The notes beneath the pieces were generated by a model. The model was not told the DNA's origin and did no database searches. It saw only the letters and a list, made by a program, of their open reading frames with translations. Made by a program: the position numbers and the translations under genes. 54,268 nucleotides of DNA from CAYWMP01 sp964459445. GTDB lineage: Bacteria > Desulfobacterota > DSM-4660 > Desulfatiglandales > HGW-15. Where the stretch lies: contig CAYWMP010000013.1 of the NCBI GenBank assembly GCA_964459445.1, positions 1 to 54,268 on the forward strand, read 5' to 3'. Each line of letters begins with the position of its first letter. The first letter of the stretch is position 1. Positions 36,136-44,919 of this stretch are shown in pieces.

Positions 36136-36951
36136 TTGAGCAAAAGTCCGGAAACCGCTTCATTAATCATGGCCGCCGGCAGAGGATCTCGCATGAAGGG
36201 TTTTCAAGGGAACAAAACCCTACTCCCTCTCCTCCAAGGAGATTCTCCCTTTCATGGAACACATCCCATTTTATTGCATATTCTTGACAATCTGCCAAGC
36301 GGACCGACGGCCGTTGTCATCCACCATGAAAAGGATCAGGTAAAGGCTGCATCAAATTTCCTCGGGCTTACTTACATTGAACAACCGGTTCTCAATGGAA
36401 CGGGAGGCGCCCTCCTGGCTGCAAAGGATTTTTTAGGCCAAGGGGGTTACGATAGCCTCATTATTACCATGGGCGATGTCCCCTTTGTCAAAGACACGAC
36501 CTATAGAAATTTGGTTGCGGCCTTGAAAGAACATCCCCTGGTTGTGCTTGGATTCCAACCCAAGGACAAAAAACAGTATGGCGTTTTGGAAATATCCCGC
36601 AACCTAGTCAAAAGAATCACGGAATGGAAATATTGGAGCAACTATCCAAAGGGAGATCAAGAGCGCCTCGACATATGCAACTCAGGGATCTATGCGGTTC
36701 GCAGAAATGAATTGCTGACATATTTGGACGCCCTGGCCCATAGGGGGCACAGGGTCACAAAAGAGAAAGACGGAAAGGAATACGAGTTCCAAGAATTCTT
36801 TATCACGGATTTGGTGGAAATGATGTCGGAGGACGGACATAATGTTGGATATGCTCTGGCAAAGGACGAGGAGGAGGTGATGGGTATTGACGATCTCCCA
36901 TCGCTCCTAAAGGCCCAGGGCATTTTCAAGGATACAAACCCTAAACGTTGA
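36136..36951 (+). CDS. Nucleotidyltransferase family protein (GlmU/sugar-nucleotide type)
   Basis: The 271-residue protein has the nucleotide-sugar pyrophosphorylase fold: IMAAGRGSRMKGFQGNK for nucleotide binding, LNGTGGALLAA, the metal-binding MGDVPFVKD, and DICNSGIYAV. It lacks the left-handed beta-helix acetyltransferase domain of GlmU, so only the uridylyltransferase-like half is present. The substrate is unknown; sugar-1-phosphate activation is the family role. The start is a TTG at 36136 with GGGAGGAG upstream. The next ATG would remove residues before the nucleotide loop, so the TTG is preferred. It ends two bases before the first ATG of the following region and 12 bases before the chosen start of the acyl-CoA synthetase. 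Confidence 0.85.
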   Translation: MSKSPETASLIMAAGRGSRMKGFQGNKTLLPLLQGDSPFHGTHPILLHILDNLPSGPTAVVIHHEKDQVKAASNFLGLTYIEQPVLNGTGGALLAAKDFLGQGGYDSLIITMGDVPFVKDTTYRNLVAALKEHPLVVLGFQPKDKKQYGVLEISRNLVKRITEWKYWSNYPKGDQERLDICNSGIYAVRRNELLTYLDALAHRGHRVTKEKDGKEYEFQEFFITDLVEMMSEDGHNVGYALAKDEEEVMGIDDLPSLLKAQGIFKDTNPKR

Positions 36952-36963
36952 ATGGAGGTGACT

Positions 36964-38730
36964 ATGGCGGAATCTTCTCTTGGTGATCGAATTTGGTACA
37001 AGAACTGGCCCAATCAAGTATCTAAATGTTTGGATTACCCGGAATGTTCATTGGCTGAATTTCTCAAGGAAACAGCCTCAAAGCAGGGCGAAAGTGTTGC
37101 CATCAGGTTTCTTGATTCGACCTTGACCTATGCGCAACTTTGGGATCTGGTCCAAAGGCTTGCAACCGGGCTGTCTGGACTCGGACTAATAAAGGGTGAC
37201 GTGTGCGCCCTCATGCTGCCCAACTCCCACCAATTCGTTGTCAGTTATTATGCATGCCAGCTCCTGGGTGTTACGGTCACGGCCATTAACCCCACCTACA
37301 AGGCCCTTGAAATCCAGCATCAACTCAAGGATGCCGATGCCAAGGCCCTTATCGTTCTTGACGCGGTTTTCGAAGAAGCCGGAAACGGGCTTCAAGGGAC
37401 CAATGTGCGACATGTGATCGGAACCAACGTGGTTGACCTCTGCGGATTTTCAGCCCTGAAGCGATTTCTTGGAAAACTGCTAAAAAAGATCCCCACAGGT
37501 GAGTTGCCCCATGATGCCCTCAGTTTCAACGACCTTGTCAAAACCGAACCAAACCCACCCGCGGTGGAAATTGACCCAGTCAACGACATTGCCCTGCTTC
37601 AATATACCGGAGGCACGACGGGCTTACCAAAGGGCGCAATGCTGACCCATCGTAATGTGGTTGCTAATGCGGTTCAGTGCGAAGCATGGCTCTGGCAGCG
37701 AAAGCCGGGCATGGGTATCATCGGCGTATTACCGCTGTTCCATTCCTATGCCATGACCACGGTCATGAACACGGCCATTCGCATCGGTGGTTTTCAACTC
37801 CTCTTTCCCAAACCACCAGAAAATCTGGCCGATCTTTTCGCCGCTATCCAGAGCATAAACCCTCCGGAGGGCTTTCTCATGCCGGGCGTCGCCATTCTTT
37901 TTAATAAAATAAACACCCATCCCCAGGTCAAGGATTTCGATCTTGGTTCTCTCATGATGGCCATATCAGGCGCAGGCCCCCTGCCCCTTCAGGTTCAAAA
38001 TAAATTCGAGGAGATCACCGGCTCGATCATTGTCGAAGGCTATGGTCTTTCAGAGGCCACGCCCGTAACCTGTGCAAATCCTTTGGACAAGGATTTGCGA
38101 AAGCAAGGCACTATAGGCCTTCCCTACCCCGACACGGATTTCAAAATCATGGACAAGGAGTCAGGGACAAAGCAACTACCCTTACTGCCCTTTGCCGTGG
38201 CCAAGACCGGCGGCCTCACCCCTGAACAGGCGGAGGAGGCGGAAAACTATACGGGCGAGTTGGTGATCAAAGGACCTCAGGTCATGAAAGGGTATCTGAA
38301 CCGCCCTGATGAGTCGGCCTCAACGATCCGGGATGGTTGGCTTTACACCGGCGATATCGCCTGTATGGATGCAGATGGGTTTACGATCATCAGGGATCGG
38401 GCAAAGGATATGATAAAATTTAAGGGATACGCCATCTTTCCCGCGGAGGTGGAAGACCTTCTGCATAAGCATCCTGATGTCCAGGGCGCTGCCGTCATCG
38501 GCGTGCCGGAGGAAAAGGTCGGTGAGGTGGTGAAGGCCTTCTTGGTCCTTGACCCGGCCAAGAAAGGACAGGTGTCTCCTGAGGACATTAAAGCATGGGC
38601 AAAGGACAACATGACCCACTACAAGGTCCCTTCGCTCATTGAATTTCGTGACGAGCTGCCCACAACTATGGTGGGAAAGGTTCTTAGAAGGGTGTTGAGG
38701 GAGGAGGAACTTCAGAAGAGAAAAGGATAA
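36964..38730 (+). CDS. Long-chain-type acyl-CoA synthetase (AMP-binding family)
   Basis: The enzyme activates a carboxylic acid to acyl-AMP and then acyl-CoA. The 588 residues have the AMP-binding signature YTGGTTGLPKGAMLTH, the acyl pocket region YGLSEATPVT, the hinge GWLYTGDIACMDADG with IIRDRAKDMIKFKGY, and the C-terminal catalytic Lys in TMVGKVLRR. The start is set at 36964 because GGAGGTGA lies directly upstream; an ATG 12 bases earlier would put that site inside the gene. A fatty or aromatic acid substrate is likely; the precise one is not readable. It is followed by a nested inverted repeat and a convergent lipid kinase gene. Confidence 0.93.
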   Translation: MAESSLGDRIWYKNWPNQVSKCLDYPECSLAEFLKETASKQGESVAIRFLDSTLTYAQLWDLVQRLATGLSGLGLIKGDVCALMLPNSHQFVVSYYACQLLGVTVTAINPTYKALEIQHQLKDADAKALIVLDAVFEEAGNGLQGTNVRHVIGTNVVDLCGFSALKRFLGKLLKKIPTGELPHDALSFNDLVKTEPNPPAVEIDPVNDIALLQYTGGTTGLPKGAMLTHRNVVANAVQCEAWLWQRKPGMGIIGVLPLFHSYAMTTVMNTAIRIGGFQLLFPKPPENLADLFAAIQSINPPEGFLMPGVAILFNKINTHPQVKDFDLGSLMMAISGAGPLPLQVQNKFEEITGSIIVEGYGLSEATPVTCANPLDKDLRKQGTIGLPYPDTDFKIMDKESGTKQLPLLPFAVAKTGGLTPEQAEEAENYTGELVIKGPQVMKGYLNRPDESASTIRDGWLYTGDIACMDADGFTIIRDRAKDMIKFKGYAIFPAEVEDLLHKHPDVQGAAVIGVPEEKVGEVVKAFLVLDPAKKGQVSPEDIKAWAKDNMTHYKVPSLIEFRDELPTTMVGKVLRRVLREEELQKRKG

Positions 38731-38785
38731 TCCAAGGAAGGAAGAGGTTGTTTAGTCGTAGGTGGTCACGGAGGACGTACTCAAA

Positions 38786-39004
38786 GGGATGGGCATGGGG
38801 ATCTTTTTTGAAAAAAGAGACCCTGGTTGCAGGGAGCCATGCATACCCGGAGAGGAAGGCGGGCGGAGATCTTCCTCGCAATTTCGTTTCTTAGGTGTTG
38901 GTGGCGCAGGCACAGGAGGTTCGCCGCCCGCCTCACCTGGCAGCTTCTTTTGCACGATCAGCCAAGGCCTAGTCTTTTTTAAAAAAGACCCCCATGTCCA
39001 TCCC
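38786..39004. repeat. Nested long inverted repeat (about 219 bp) between convergent genes
   Basis: The outer arms, 38786-38818 and 38972-39004, are reverse complements at 30 of 33 positions, and each contains a near-perfect TCTTTTTT/AAAAAAGA palindrome. An inner pair (AGGCGGGCGG near 38857 and CCGCCCGCCT near 38933) lies inside. The whole can fold as one long stem with branches. Two open frames of about 85 codons cross it on opposite strands, but neither has a ribosome site. It may be a small non-autonomous mobile element or a two-way transcription stop for the acyl-CoA synthetase and lipid kinase. Confidence 0.7.
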
Positions 39005-39017
39005 ATGGTAGGTCGAT

Positions 39018-39977
39018 TTATTCCTTGACCGGTGACGTTTCGTCGGGCCTGATAAAGAGGATGGCCTCAGATACCATATCAATTGTGACGGGGAGCACCC
39101 CGGGTTGCTCTCCGTCTACATCAAGGAGAACCTTCTGCTCTGAATCCGCCTCTATATGTGTGCCCGTAATGCCGCTCACCTTATCAACGTTGAGGATTTG
39201 CCCGTTATAAAGGTTGTGAAGGTTCATAAACACCTGAGGCAGCGTTAGATCACCGACGATGGTGATATGAAACAGGCCGTCATCCGCCCTTGCCTCCGGC
39301 GCAACTTGCATCCCTCCTCCATGGTACTGCCCGTTCGCAACCGCGACATTCCAACTTAGGATCGTCTCATCAAAATGATCGTCCACCCTTAGATGGATTT
39401 GTTTTTTGTCGTAGAACAAGAGGGATATCAGGGTCGCCCAAATAAACGAAATGAACCCGCCCAATGCCTTGGATGTCCTATTGACCCGTTCATCGACTTC
39501 GCCTCCCAGCCCGAAACTGGTCACATTGTGAAAATACCTTAAGGATTGACTGCCTTCATTATCTCTGAAGATTAGTCGGCCCAGATCGAGTGGATGAGGT
39601 TCCTTGTTTTTTATCAATTCGATGGCTTCGCCCGGATCCTTGGGTATCTGAACCGTCTTCACGAAATCACACCCTGTCCCCTGGGGGATTAACCCCAACG
39701 CTGCTTCCGGCCGGATGGGTCCGTTCCTGTCCAGGAAACCGTTGACAACCTCATTTAAGGTACCGTCTCCACCGACGCAAAGGATCGTCTCCGCACCCTT
39801 TAGAAGGGCATCTCTGGTAAGTACCGTGGCATCCCCGGGTTTTTCCGTAAAAAAGGTCAGAAAAGCGCCCAATCGATCTTCCGCCAGGGCCTTGATTCGA
39901 GGCCATGCCTTTCCCACAGATCCCATTGCCGCATTGGGATTAACAATAAAGACGATTTTTTGAAATTGCGATATCAT
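39018..39977 (-). CDS. Diacylglycerol kinase-family lipid kinase
   Basis: The 319-residue protein belongs to the DAGK/YegS lipid kinase family, which phosphorylates diacylglycerol or related lipids at the membrane. KIVFIVNPNAAMG is the N-terminal signature, CVGGDGTLNEVVNGF the nucleotide-binding loop, and LGLIPQGTGCDFVKT the second conserved block. The C-terminal beta-sandwich region has LDVDGEQPG. The predicted start lies only three bases from the N gap, so the true N-terminus could be within the gap, although the present one fits the family well. It is convergent with the acyl-CoA synthetase. Confidence 0.93.
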   Translation of the reverse strand: MISQFQKIVFIVNPNAAMGSVGKAWPRIKALAEDRLGAFLTFFTEKPGDATVLTRDALLKGAETILCVGGDGTLNEVVNGFLDRNGPIRPEAALGLIPQGTGCDFVKTVQIPKDPGEAIELIKNKEPHPLDLGRLIFRDNEGSQSLRYFHNVTSFGLGGEVDERVNRTSKALGGFISFIWATLISLLFYDKKQIHLRVDDHFDETILSWNVAVANGQYHGGGMQVAPEARADDGLFHITIVGDLTLPQVFMNLHNLYNGQILNVDKVSGITGTHIEADSEQKVLLDVDGEQPGVLPVTIDMVSEAILFIRPDETSPVKE

Positions 39978-39980
39978 GAG

Positions 39981-40080
39981 NNNNNNNNNNNNNNNNNNNN
40001 NNNNNNNNNNNNNNNNNNNNNNNNNNNNNNNNNNNNNNNNNNNNNNNNNNNNNNNNNNNNNNNNNNNNNNNNNNNNNNNN
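39981..40080. other. Assembly gap of 100 N
   Basis: An exactly 100-base run of N, the usual placeholder for a scaffold join of unknown length. It lies between the lipid kinase start and the HDAC-like gene, so one or more genes may be missing here and the adjacency of these two is not proven. Confidence 0.98.
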
Positions 40081-40097
40081 CCTGTTTCTCTTCCTCT

Positions 40098-40847
40098 TCA
40101 GATAGATCCCGACAATCCTTCCATTAAAGCGAGGACATTATATCCAAGAACCTCATGATTATAGCCGCCTTCAAGTATGGCGAAGCAACCGCCCTTGTTT
40201 CGGCCTGCGGCCCCGCGAACCATACGGCCGATCTGAAAATAATCGTCGGTCCTGAGGGTTCCCCCCCAATCTTCTTCGTGATTGTCAAATCCTGCTGAAA
40301 TTCCGATAATATCCACCCGACAGGCCTCCATGCAGGCGGCCACTTCATCAAGGTAGGACAGGCGGTGATTGGATTCTATGTTATGCATGGTAACATAGTC
40401 TTTGTCCCCTAGAATTTCTACGGTTCCATCGCCAAAATGAAGATCAATATCCAAGACATAGGCGTTCTCGATTTCACCGGACCGTCTCAATCTTTCCAGG
40501 GCCACGGCCATGTTGTTAAAATAACAAAATCCCCAGGAGGAATTGGAAGAGGCATGGTGCCCGGGAGGTCGCAGAAGTCCGAAGCACGGATCATCGAGTC
40601 CCATTGTTGCGGCCTGGAGGGCACCGCCCGCCGCCAAAGCACTAATCCGATAAAGGCCCCTGTTCTTCACATGCCCGATGTGGGATTCTGTGTGGGCTGC
40701 GGCAATGTCCACTTCATCCGCCTCTTGAGCTTCCACAAAATCCGCCGCAGAACCGATGATGTCTGTAACGGCCTCCAAACGCCCTGACGCTGCGGCGGGA
40801 TCTGAGGTATATACTTCATAGAACTCTTCATGAAAAATAACATTCAT
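40098..40847 (-). CDS. Histone deacetylase-family hydrolase (AcuC/acetylpolyamine type)
   Basis: This zinc-dependent deacetylase-fold enzyme may act on acetylpolyamines, acetoin-pathway proteins or other acyl-amides. RPPGHHA holds the catalytic His pair, DIDLHFGDGT the zinc-binding Asp and His, and GISAGFDNHEEDWGG the second zinc Asp. At 249 residues it is shorter than the usual 300-340. The start at 40847 gives MNVIFHEEFYEVY, a typical HDAC N-terminus, and AAGGGGC precedes it; a frame start at 40895 adds 16 residues of unclear value. It lies beside the gap, but both ends are inside resolved sequence. Confidence 0.9.
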   Translation of the reverse strand: MNVIFHEEFYEVYTSDPAAASGRLEAVTDIIGSAADFVEAQEADEVDIAAAHTESHIGHVKNRGLYRISALAAGGALQAATMGLDDPCFGLLRPPGHHASSNSSWGFCYFNNMAVALERLRRSGEIENAYVLDIDLHFGDGTVEILGDKDYVTMHNIESNHRLSYLDEVAACMEACRVDIIGISAGFDNHEEDWGGTLRTDDYFQIGRMVRGAAGRNKGGCFAILEGGYNHEVLGYNVLALMEGLSGSI

Positions 40848-41038
40848 GCCCGTGCCCCTTACTATGAGGTGGTTTTGAAAGACTAAGATATTCATCTATA
40901 AACGGCAAGGCATTTCATCGGCCACCCTTGACTACAAACAAGATACCCATTACTGTGTGATGGTCCTATGAGGACTCGGTCTCTTCTGAAATCCGATCGA
41001 AATCGGCGAGGTCCTTTAGGACAACCTTTTATATAGCT

Positions 41039-41242
41039 ATGAGCGCTGAAAAAAAGAAGTGTCCTGATTGCGATCAATGTCAAATGTGTTCAGAAAACCG
41101 GTGTCGGCAGTGTCGCGCCGGAAAGCATCAAGAGCACCCACCTGAACTGGGTCCGCTGATTACCCACGGTGAATACATGGAATGGAAAAAGAGGAAATGC
41201 TGTAAACAACCCCATTGCAAAGACATTGATCCATGCGAATAG
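41039..41242 (+). CDS. Cys-rich miniprotein
   Basis: This 67-residue protein has ten Cys: CPDCDQCQMCSENRCRQC at the start and KCCKQPHCKDIDPC at the end, with a middle of HQEHPPELGPLITHGEY. The two clusters would suit two metal centres, zinc or iron-sulfur, bridged by a linker. Ribosome binding is weak and the start rests on the ATG at 41039. It lies about 33 bases before the Fe-alcohol dehydrogenase and may be cotranscribed. I do not recognise a named family. Confidence 0.7.
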   Translation: MSAEKKKCPDCDQCQMCSENRCRQCRAGKHQEHPPELGPLITHGEYMEWKKRKCCKQPHCKDIDPCE

Positions 41243-41275
41243 TGGAGAAAAAAATTTTGGCCAAAGGAGATGATT

Positions 41276-42451
41276 ATGCTACCCGAATTCTTCGAGTTTT
41301 ATAATCCGACCAGAGTGATCTATGGGACAGGATTAGCCCTTGATTTCAAAGCGGAGTTGGATTTCCTTGGCGCTGAAAAGTATTTCATTGTTTCAGATAG
41401 GAGTCTCAAGGAACTGGGCCTGTTGGAAAAGGTCATAAACGGCCTCACCTCAGCGGGAGTTTCTATTGTGGGGGAGTATGTCGACGTCCCGCAGGATGCC
41501 GAGCTCAATGCCGTCACGGCCTGCGCAGAGGCGGCCAAGGCCTGCGGCGCGGAAGGGCTTATTGCAGTAGGGGGCGGTAGTGTGATTGATGCGGCCAAGG
41601 CATCCAACATTTTGATATCCGAGGGCGGGGATCTGGTTGAGGATTTCTCCGGGGCGCAACTGCTCACAAGACCCCTTAAACCTCTGGCGGTCATCCCGAC
41701 AACCGCCGGCACGGGCAGTGAGGTCACCCAGGTTGCTGTGGTCTATGACAAGGAAAACAAAATGAAAATGCCCTTCACAGACAAATTTCTGCTCCCCAAT
41801 TTGGCCGTCCTGGATCCCGAAATGACGGCTACTTTGCCGCCGCAACTGACCGCATCAACCGCTATGGACGCCTTAACCCATGCCATAGAGGCCTATGTCG
41901 GCCTCCAAAGCTCGCCCGTTTCCGATCTCTTCGCTATCGGCGCCGTGGAGATGATCTTCAATCATCTTGTAAATGCCGTTGAAAACGGTGAAGATCTTGA
42001 AGCACGAGGGGCGATACTTGTTGCCGCGAACATGGCAGGGATCTCCTTTAGCCATTCCATGGTCGGTTGTGTGCACGGCATGGCCCACTCACTGGGCGGT
42101 CTCGTTCGTGTGCCTCACGGTGTTGCCAATGCCATCCTCCTCCCCCATGGCATGGAGTATAACTTCGATGAAGTGAAGGACAAATTTGCCAAACTCCTTC
42201 ACCCCATGGGCGAAGAGAGCGCCGGTCTTTCTGTTGAAGAGGCAGCAAGAAAGGCCATCGAATCGGTTCGACAGTTAACCGGACGTCTTAACGAGATGGG
42301 CGCCTTGCCTGTGAAATTGAGTGAAGTCGGTGTCAAAGAAGAGGATCTGAGGGAGATCGCAGAAGCAACCCTAATGGATGGGACCTGTTTTTATAATCCG
42401 CGAGAAGTTGTTGAGGAGGATATCCTCGAACACCTCAAGGATGCCCTTTAA
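41276..42451 (+). CDS. Iron-containing alcohol dehydrogenase
   Basis: A group III NAD(P)-dependent alcohol dehydrogenase that interconverts alcohols and aldehydes. The 391 residues have the Rossmann nucleotide loop AVGGGSVIDAAKA, TTAGTGSEVTQV, and the metal ligands DALTHAIEAYV, GMAHSLGG and HGVANAILLPHG. The start at 41276 has AAAGGAG upstream; an ATG six bases earlier overlaps that site. It lies in the cluster with the SCP2 protein and AOR, so the aldehyde it makes or uses may be passed to AOR. Confidence 0.95.
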   Translation: MLPEFFEFYNPTRVIYGTGLALDFKAELDFLGAEKYFIVSDRSLKELGLLEKVINGLTSAGVSIVGEYVDVPQDAELNAVTACAEAAKACGAEGLIAVGGGSVIDAAKASNILISEGGDLVEDFSGAQLLTRPLKPLAVIPTTAGTGSEVTQVAVVYDKENKMKMPFTDKFLLPNLAVLDPEMTATLPPQLTASTAMDALTHAIEAYVGLQSSPVSDLFAIGAVEMIFNHLVNAVENGEDLEARGAILVAANMAGISFSHSMVGCVHGMAHSLGGLVRVPHGVANAILLPHGMEYNFDEVKDKFAKLLHPMGEESAGLSVEEAARKAIESVRQLTGRLNEMGALPVKLSEVGVKEEDLREIAEATLMDGTCFYNPREVVEEDILEHLKDAL

Positions 42452-42557
42452 CCGGGTATGCTCAGGGTCTCCATTCTTCCGAGTGATGATAAGAAAAACG
42501 CCACGTGTTGGCGTTTTGGAGCAATACAGTAGCTGTTTTCAGAAAGGGGATGAAAAA

Positions 42558-42971
42558 ATGGGACTTTTCGAAAGTTCGAAGTTATTTGAAGAGATGCTGG
42601 GAGGGTTTTTTAATAGGGTTTCGGACACGCCGGAGGTGGCCAATAAACTTCTGGCATCAGGATTGATCATAAGGTTTTCCTATTCCGATCCCGACGTGGT
42701 CCTAGTGGTGGATTGCTCAGGCGATAGGGTCGACATCCGACCGGGAGACACCGAAACAAAGGCCCAAGTTGAGATGTCCATGAGTGCGGATATAGCCCAC
42801 AAGTTCTGGTTCGGAAAAGTGAACCTCATGGCCGCCCTTACACGAAAACAGATGGTCGCAAAGGGACCGGTGCCAAAAATATTGAAACTATTGCCCGCCA
42901 TAAAACCCACCTATGCCATGTACCCAAAGTATCTGGAGGAAAATGGGTACGGTCAATACAATATTTACTGA
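42558..42971 (+). CDS. SCP2 sterol-carrier-domain protein
   Basis: The 137-residue protein is a single SCP2-like lipid-binding domain, with a hydrophobic cavity formed around LVVDCSGDRVDIRPGD, MSADIAHKFWFGKVNLMAAL and MVAKGPVPKILKLLPAIKP. Such proteins bind fatty acyl-CoA or other hydrophobic ligands. The start is the ATG at 42558 with AAAGGGG upstream; the frame is open further upstream through the spacer but has no start support. It lies 107 bases after the alcohol dehydrogenase and 28 before AOR, which suggests a hydrophobic substrate for the cluster. Confidence 0.88.
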   Translation: MGLFESSKLFEEMLGGFFNRVSDTPEVANKLLASGLIIRFSYSDPDVVLVVDCSGDRVDIRPGDTETKAQVEMSMSADIAHKFWFGKVNLMAALTRKQMVAKGPVPKILKLLPAIKPTYAMYPKYLEENGYGQYNIY

Positions 42972-42999
42972 ATATCCTACCTAATAAGGAGTGCAATCC

Positions 43000-44883
43000 A
43001 TGGGCGGTTACGCTGGAAAAATCCTCTATATTGATCTCACAAAAGGAACTATCGAGGCAAAGCCTCTCGAAGCTGAATTTGCCAGAAATTACATCGGGGG
43101 TCTGGGTTTTGGGACAAAAATCTATTTAGATCTCGTGAAAATGCAACCCGATTTTGACGCCCTTTCCCCTGAAAACCCCTTCGTCCTCATGACCGGACTC
43201 TTGAATGGTTTCAAGATGAACGCCGTGGCCCGGTGGACGGTGGGTTCAAAGTCACCCCTCACCGGCTTTTGGGGTGATTCCAATGTCGGGGGTTATTTCG
43301 GAGCGGAACTCAAATTCGCCGGTTATGACGGCATCGTCCTCACCGGCGCCGCCGCCGAGCCAAGCTATATCTTCATTGACGATGACACGGTCGAAATAAG
43401 GGACGCAGAAAGTTACTGGGGCAAGGACATCTACACGGTTAACGATAATTTGCTGGCCGATAACAAAGCTGACGCCAGGAGGCGCGGTCAGGTATTAACG
43501 ATCGGCCCTGCCGGGGAACAGATGGTTCGGTTTGCTTCCATCATCAACAACAAAGGCCATGCAGCCGGCCGAACGGGTATGGGCGCCGTATGGGGCGCAA
43601 AGAAGTTAAAAGCCATTTTCGTGAGGGGTAGTGGTAAATTGACGGCGGCGTACCCGGACAGACTCGAGCAATTGCGCACTGAACTCAAAGAGCTCTATGA
43701 CGGCCATATTACCATTGAAGGCCTGAGGGAATTTGGAACCGCCTCGCATATGGATATCGGCATCATTTCGGGTGATATTCCCATGAAGAACTGGCAACAG
43801 AGCGAATGGGATCTATTCGATGAGATCGCCCCGCTGGCTTACGGAGAAAAGATCCTCACGGGCAGAAAAACCTGTTATGCCTGTGGCGTGGCCTGCAAAA
43901 GAGAGGCAGAGGCCAAAACGGGTTCCTTCCGTTTTTCCAAGGGACCCGGCCCGGAATACGAGACGGTGGGGACCTTTGGAACCATGTGCCTCAATTCCAA
44001 TATGGAATCCATAGGAAAAGCGAATGAAATCTGTAATCGATACGGCATGGATACCATCACCTGCGGCGCCACCATCGCCTTTGCTCTCGAATGCTTTGAA
44101 GAGGGTTTGATCAGTGAGAAGGAAACAGATGGCATAAAGCTTACCTGGGGAAATGCGGAAGCTATTGTCGCGATGGCGGAGAAAATCGGCAAAAGGGAAG
44201 GTTTTGGGTCCATTCTCTCTGAAGGAAGTGCAAGGGCTGCCAAAACAATCGGCGGCCGGGCCGAAGATTTTCTGACAACAGTGAAGGGTCTTGAAGCGCC
44301 CATGCACGATCCACGATCTGCCCACGGGTTTGGCCTGGCCTACGGGACCTCCCCAAGGGGAGCATGCCATATGGCAAGTCTTGATTATCTGATTGAGGGA
44401 GGTGGGATGTATTTGCCTGAGATTTCCGAGCTTGCCGATGAAATAACAGAGATGCGCAGCGAAGGCAAAGCCGCCCTTAACGTAGCATGCCAGGATTTCG
44501 GCATTTTTTTTTCAAGTTGTGCAGGATTCTGTAATCTTGGGGCCATGATCCTGAACGCGACGCAGGCAACGGACATGGTCAACCACGTCACGGGGTTCGA
44601 CTATACTATTGAAGAGCTGATGCATCTGGGAAGGAGAATCTGGTTCATGAAGCGGGGTTTGTCAAACCTCTTTGGGGCAAGGACCGAACATGACAGGCTT
44701 CCCAAGAGGCTACTGACTCCTCTGGATTCCGGCCCTACGGAAGGCAGTGTCCCGGACATGGACATGATGTTGAAGGAGTTTTATAAGCAGAGAGGTCTAA
44801 ATAAGGCCGGAATTCCTAACCCGGAGGTTTTGAGGGAACTTGGCCTGCCGGAATTGGAGGAATTGTTACGCGATTTGACTTGA
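43000..44883 (+). CDS. aor: Aldehyde ferredoxin oxidoreductase
   Basis: AOR is a tungsten-pterin [4Fe-4S] enzyme that oxidises aldehydes to acids with reduction of ferredoxin, or the reverse, in anaerobes. The 627 residues start GGYAGKILYIDLTKG, and the first domain has YIGGLGFGTKIYLD. The cluster ligands are CYACGVACK (three Cys, Cys-x2-Cys-x3-Cys, near 292-299) and a distal Cys in the FFSSCAGFC block near 506. The start at 43000 has AAGGAG upstream. Neighbours are Fe-alcohol dehydrogenase and an SCP2 protein on the same strand. Together they can convert alcohol to aldehyde to acid, producing low-potential electrons. Confidence 0.96.
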   Translation: MGGYAGKILYIDLTKGTIEAKPLEAEFARNYIGGLGFGTKIYLDLVKMQPDFDALSPENPFVLMTGLLNGFKMNAVARWTVGSKSPLTGFWGDSNVGGYFGAELKFAGYDGIVLTGAAAEPSYIFIDDDTVEIRDAESYWGKDIYTVNDNLLADNKADARRRGQVLTIGPAGEQMVRFASIINNKGHAAGRTGMGAVWGAKKLKAIFVRGSGKLTAAYPDRLEQLRTELKELYDGHITIEGLREFGTASHMDIGIISGDIPMKNWQQSEWDLFDEIAPLAYGEKILTGRKTCYACGVACKREAEAKTGSFRFSKGPGPEYETVGTFGTMCLNSNMESIGKANEICNRYGMDTITCGATIAFALECFEEGLISEKETDGIKLTWGNAEAIVAMAEKIGKREGFGSILSEGSARAAKTIGGRAEDFLTTVKGLEAPMHDPRSAHGFGLAYGTSPRGACHMASLDYLIEGGGMYLPEISELADEITEMRSEGKAALNVACQDFGIFFSSCAGFCNLGAMILNATQATDMVNHVTGFDYTIEELMHLGRRIWFMKRGLSNLFGARTEHDRLPKRLLTPLDSGPTEGSVPDMDMMLKEFYKQRGLNKAGIPNPEVLRELGLPELEELLRDLT

Positions 44884-44919
44884 CGTTATCGGGTTTGAAC
44901 CTTCCCTATAACCATTGAA

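Noticed and set aside
38752..39028. Two opposing small open frames of about 85 codons
   Set aside because: They lie within the nested inverted repeat, mirror each other because of it, and have no ribosome sites.
42378..42557. Upstream extension of the SCP2 protein
   Set aside because: The added residues overlap the end of the alcohol dehydrogenase gene, and the supported ribosome site belongs to the ATG at 42558.
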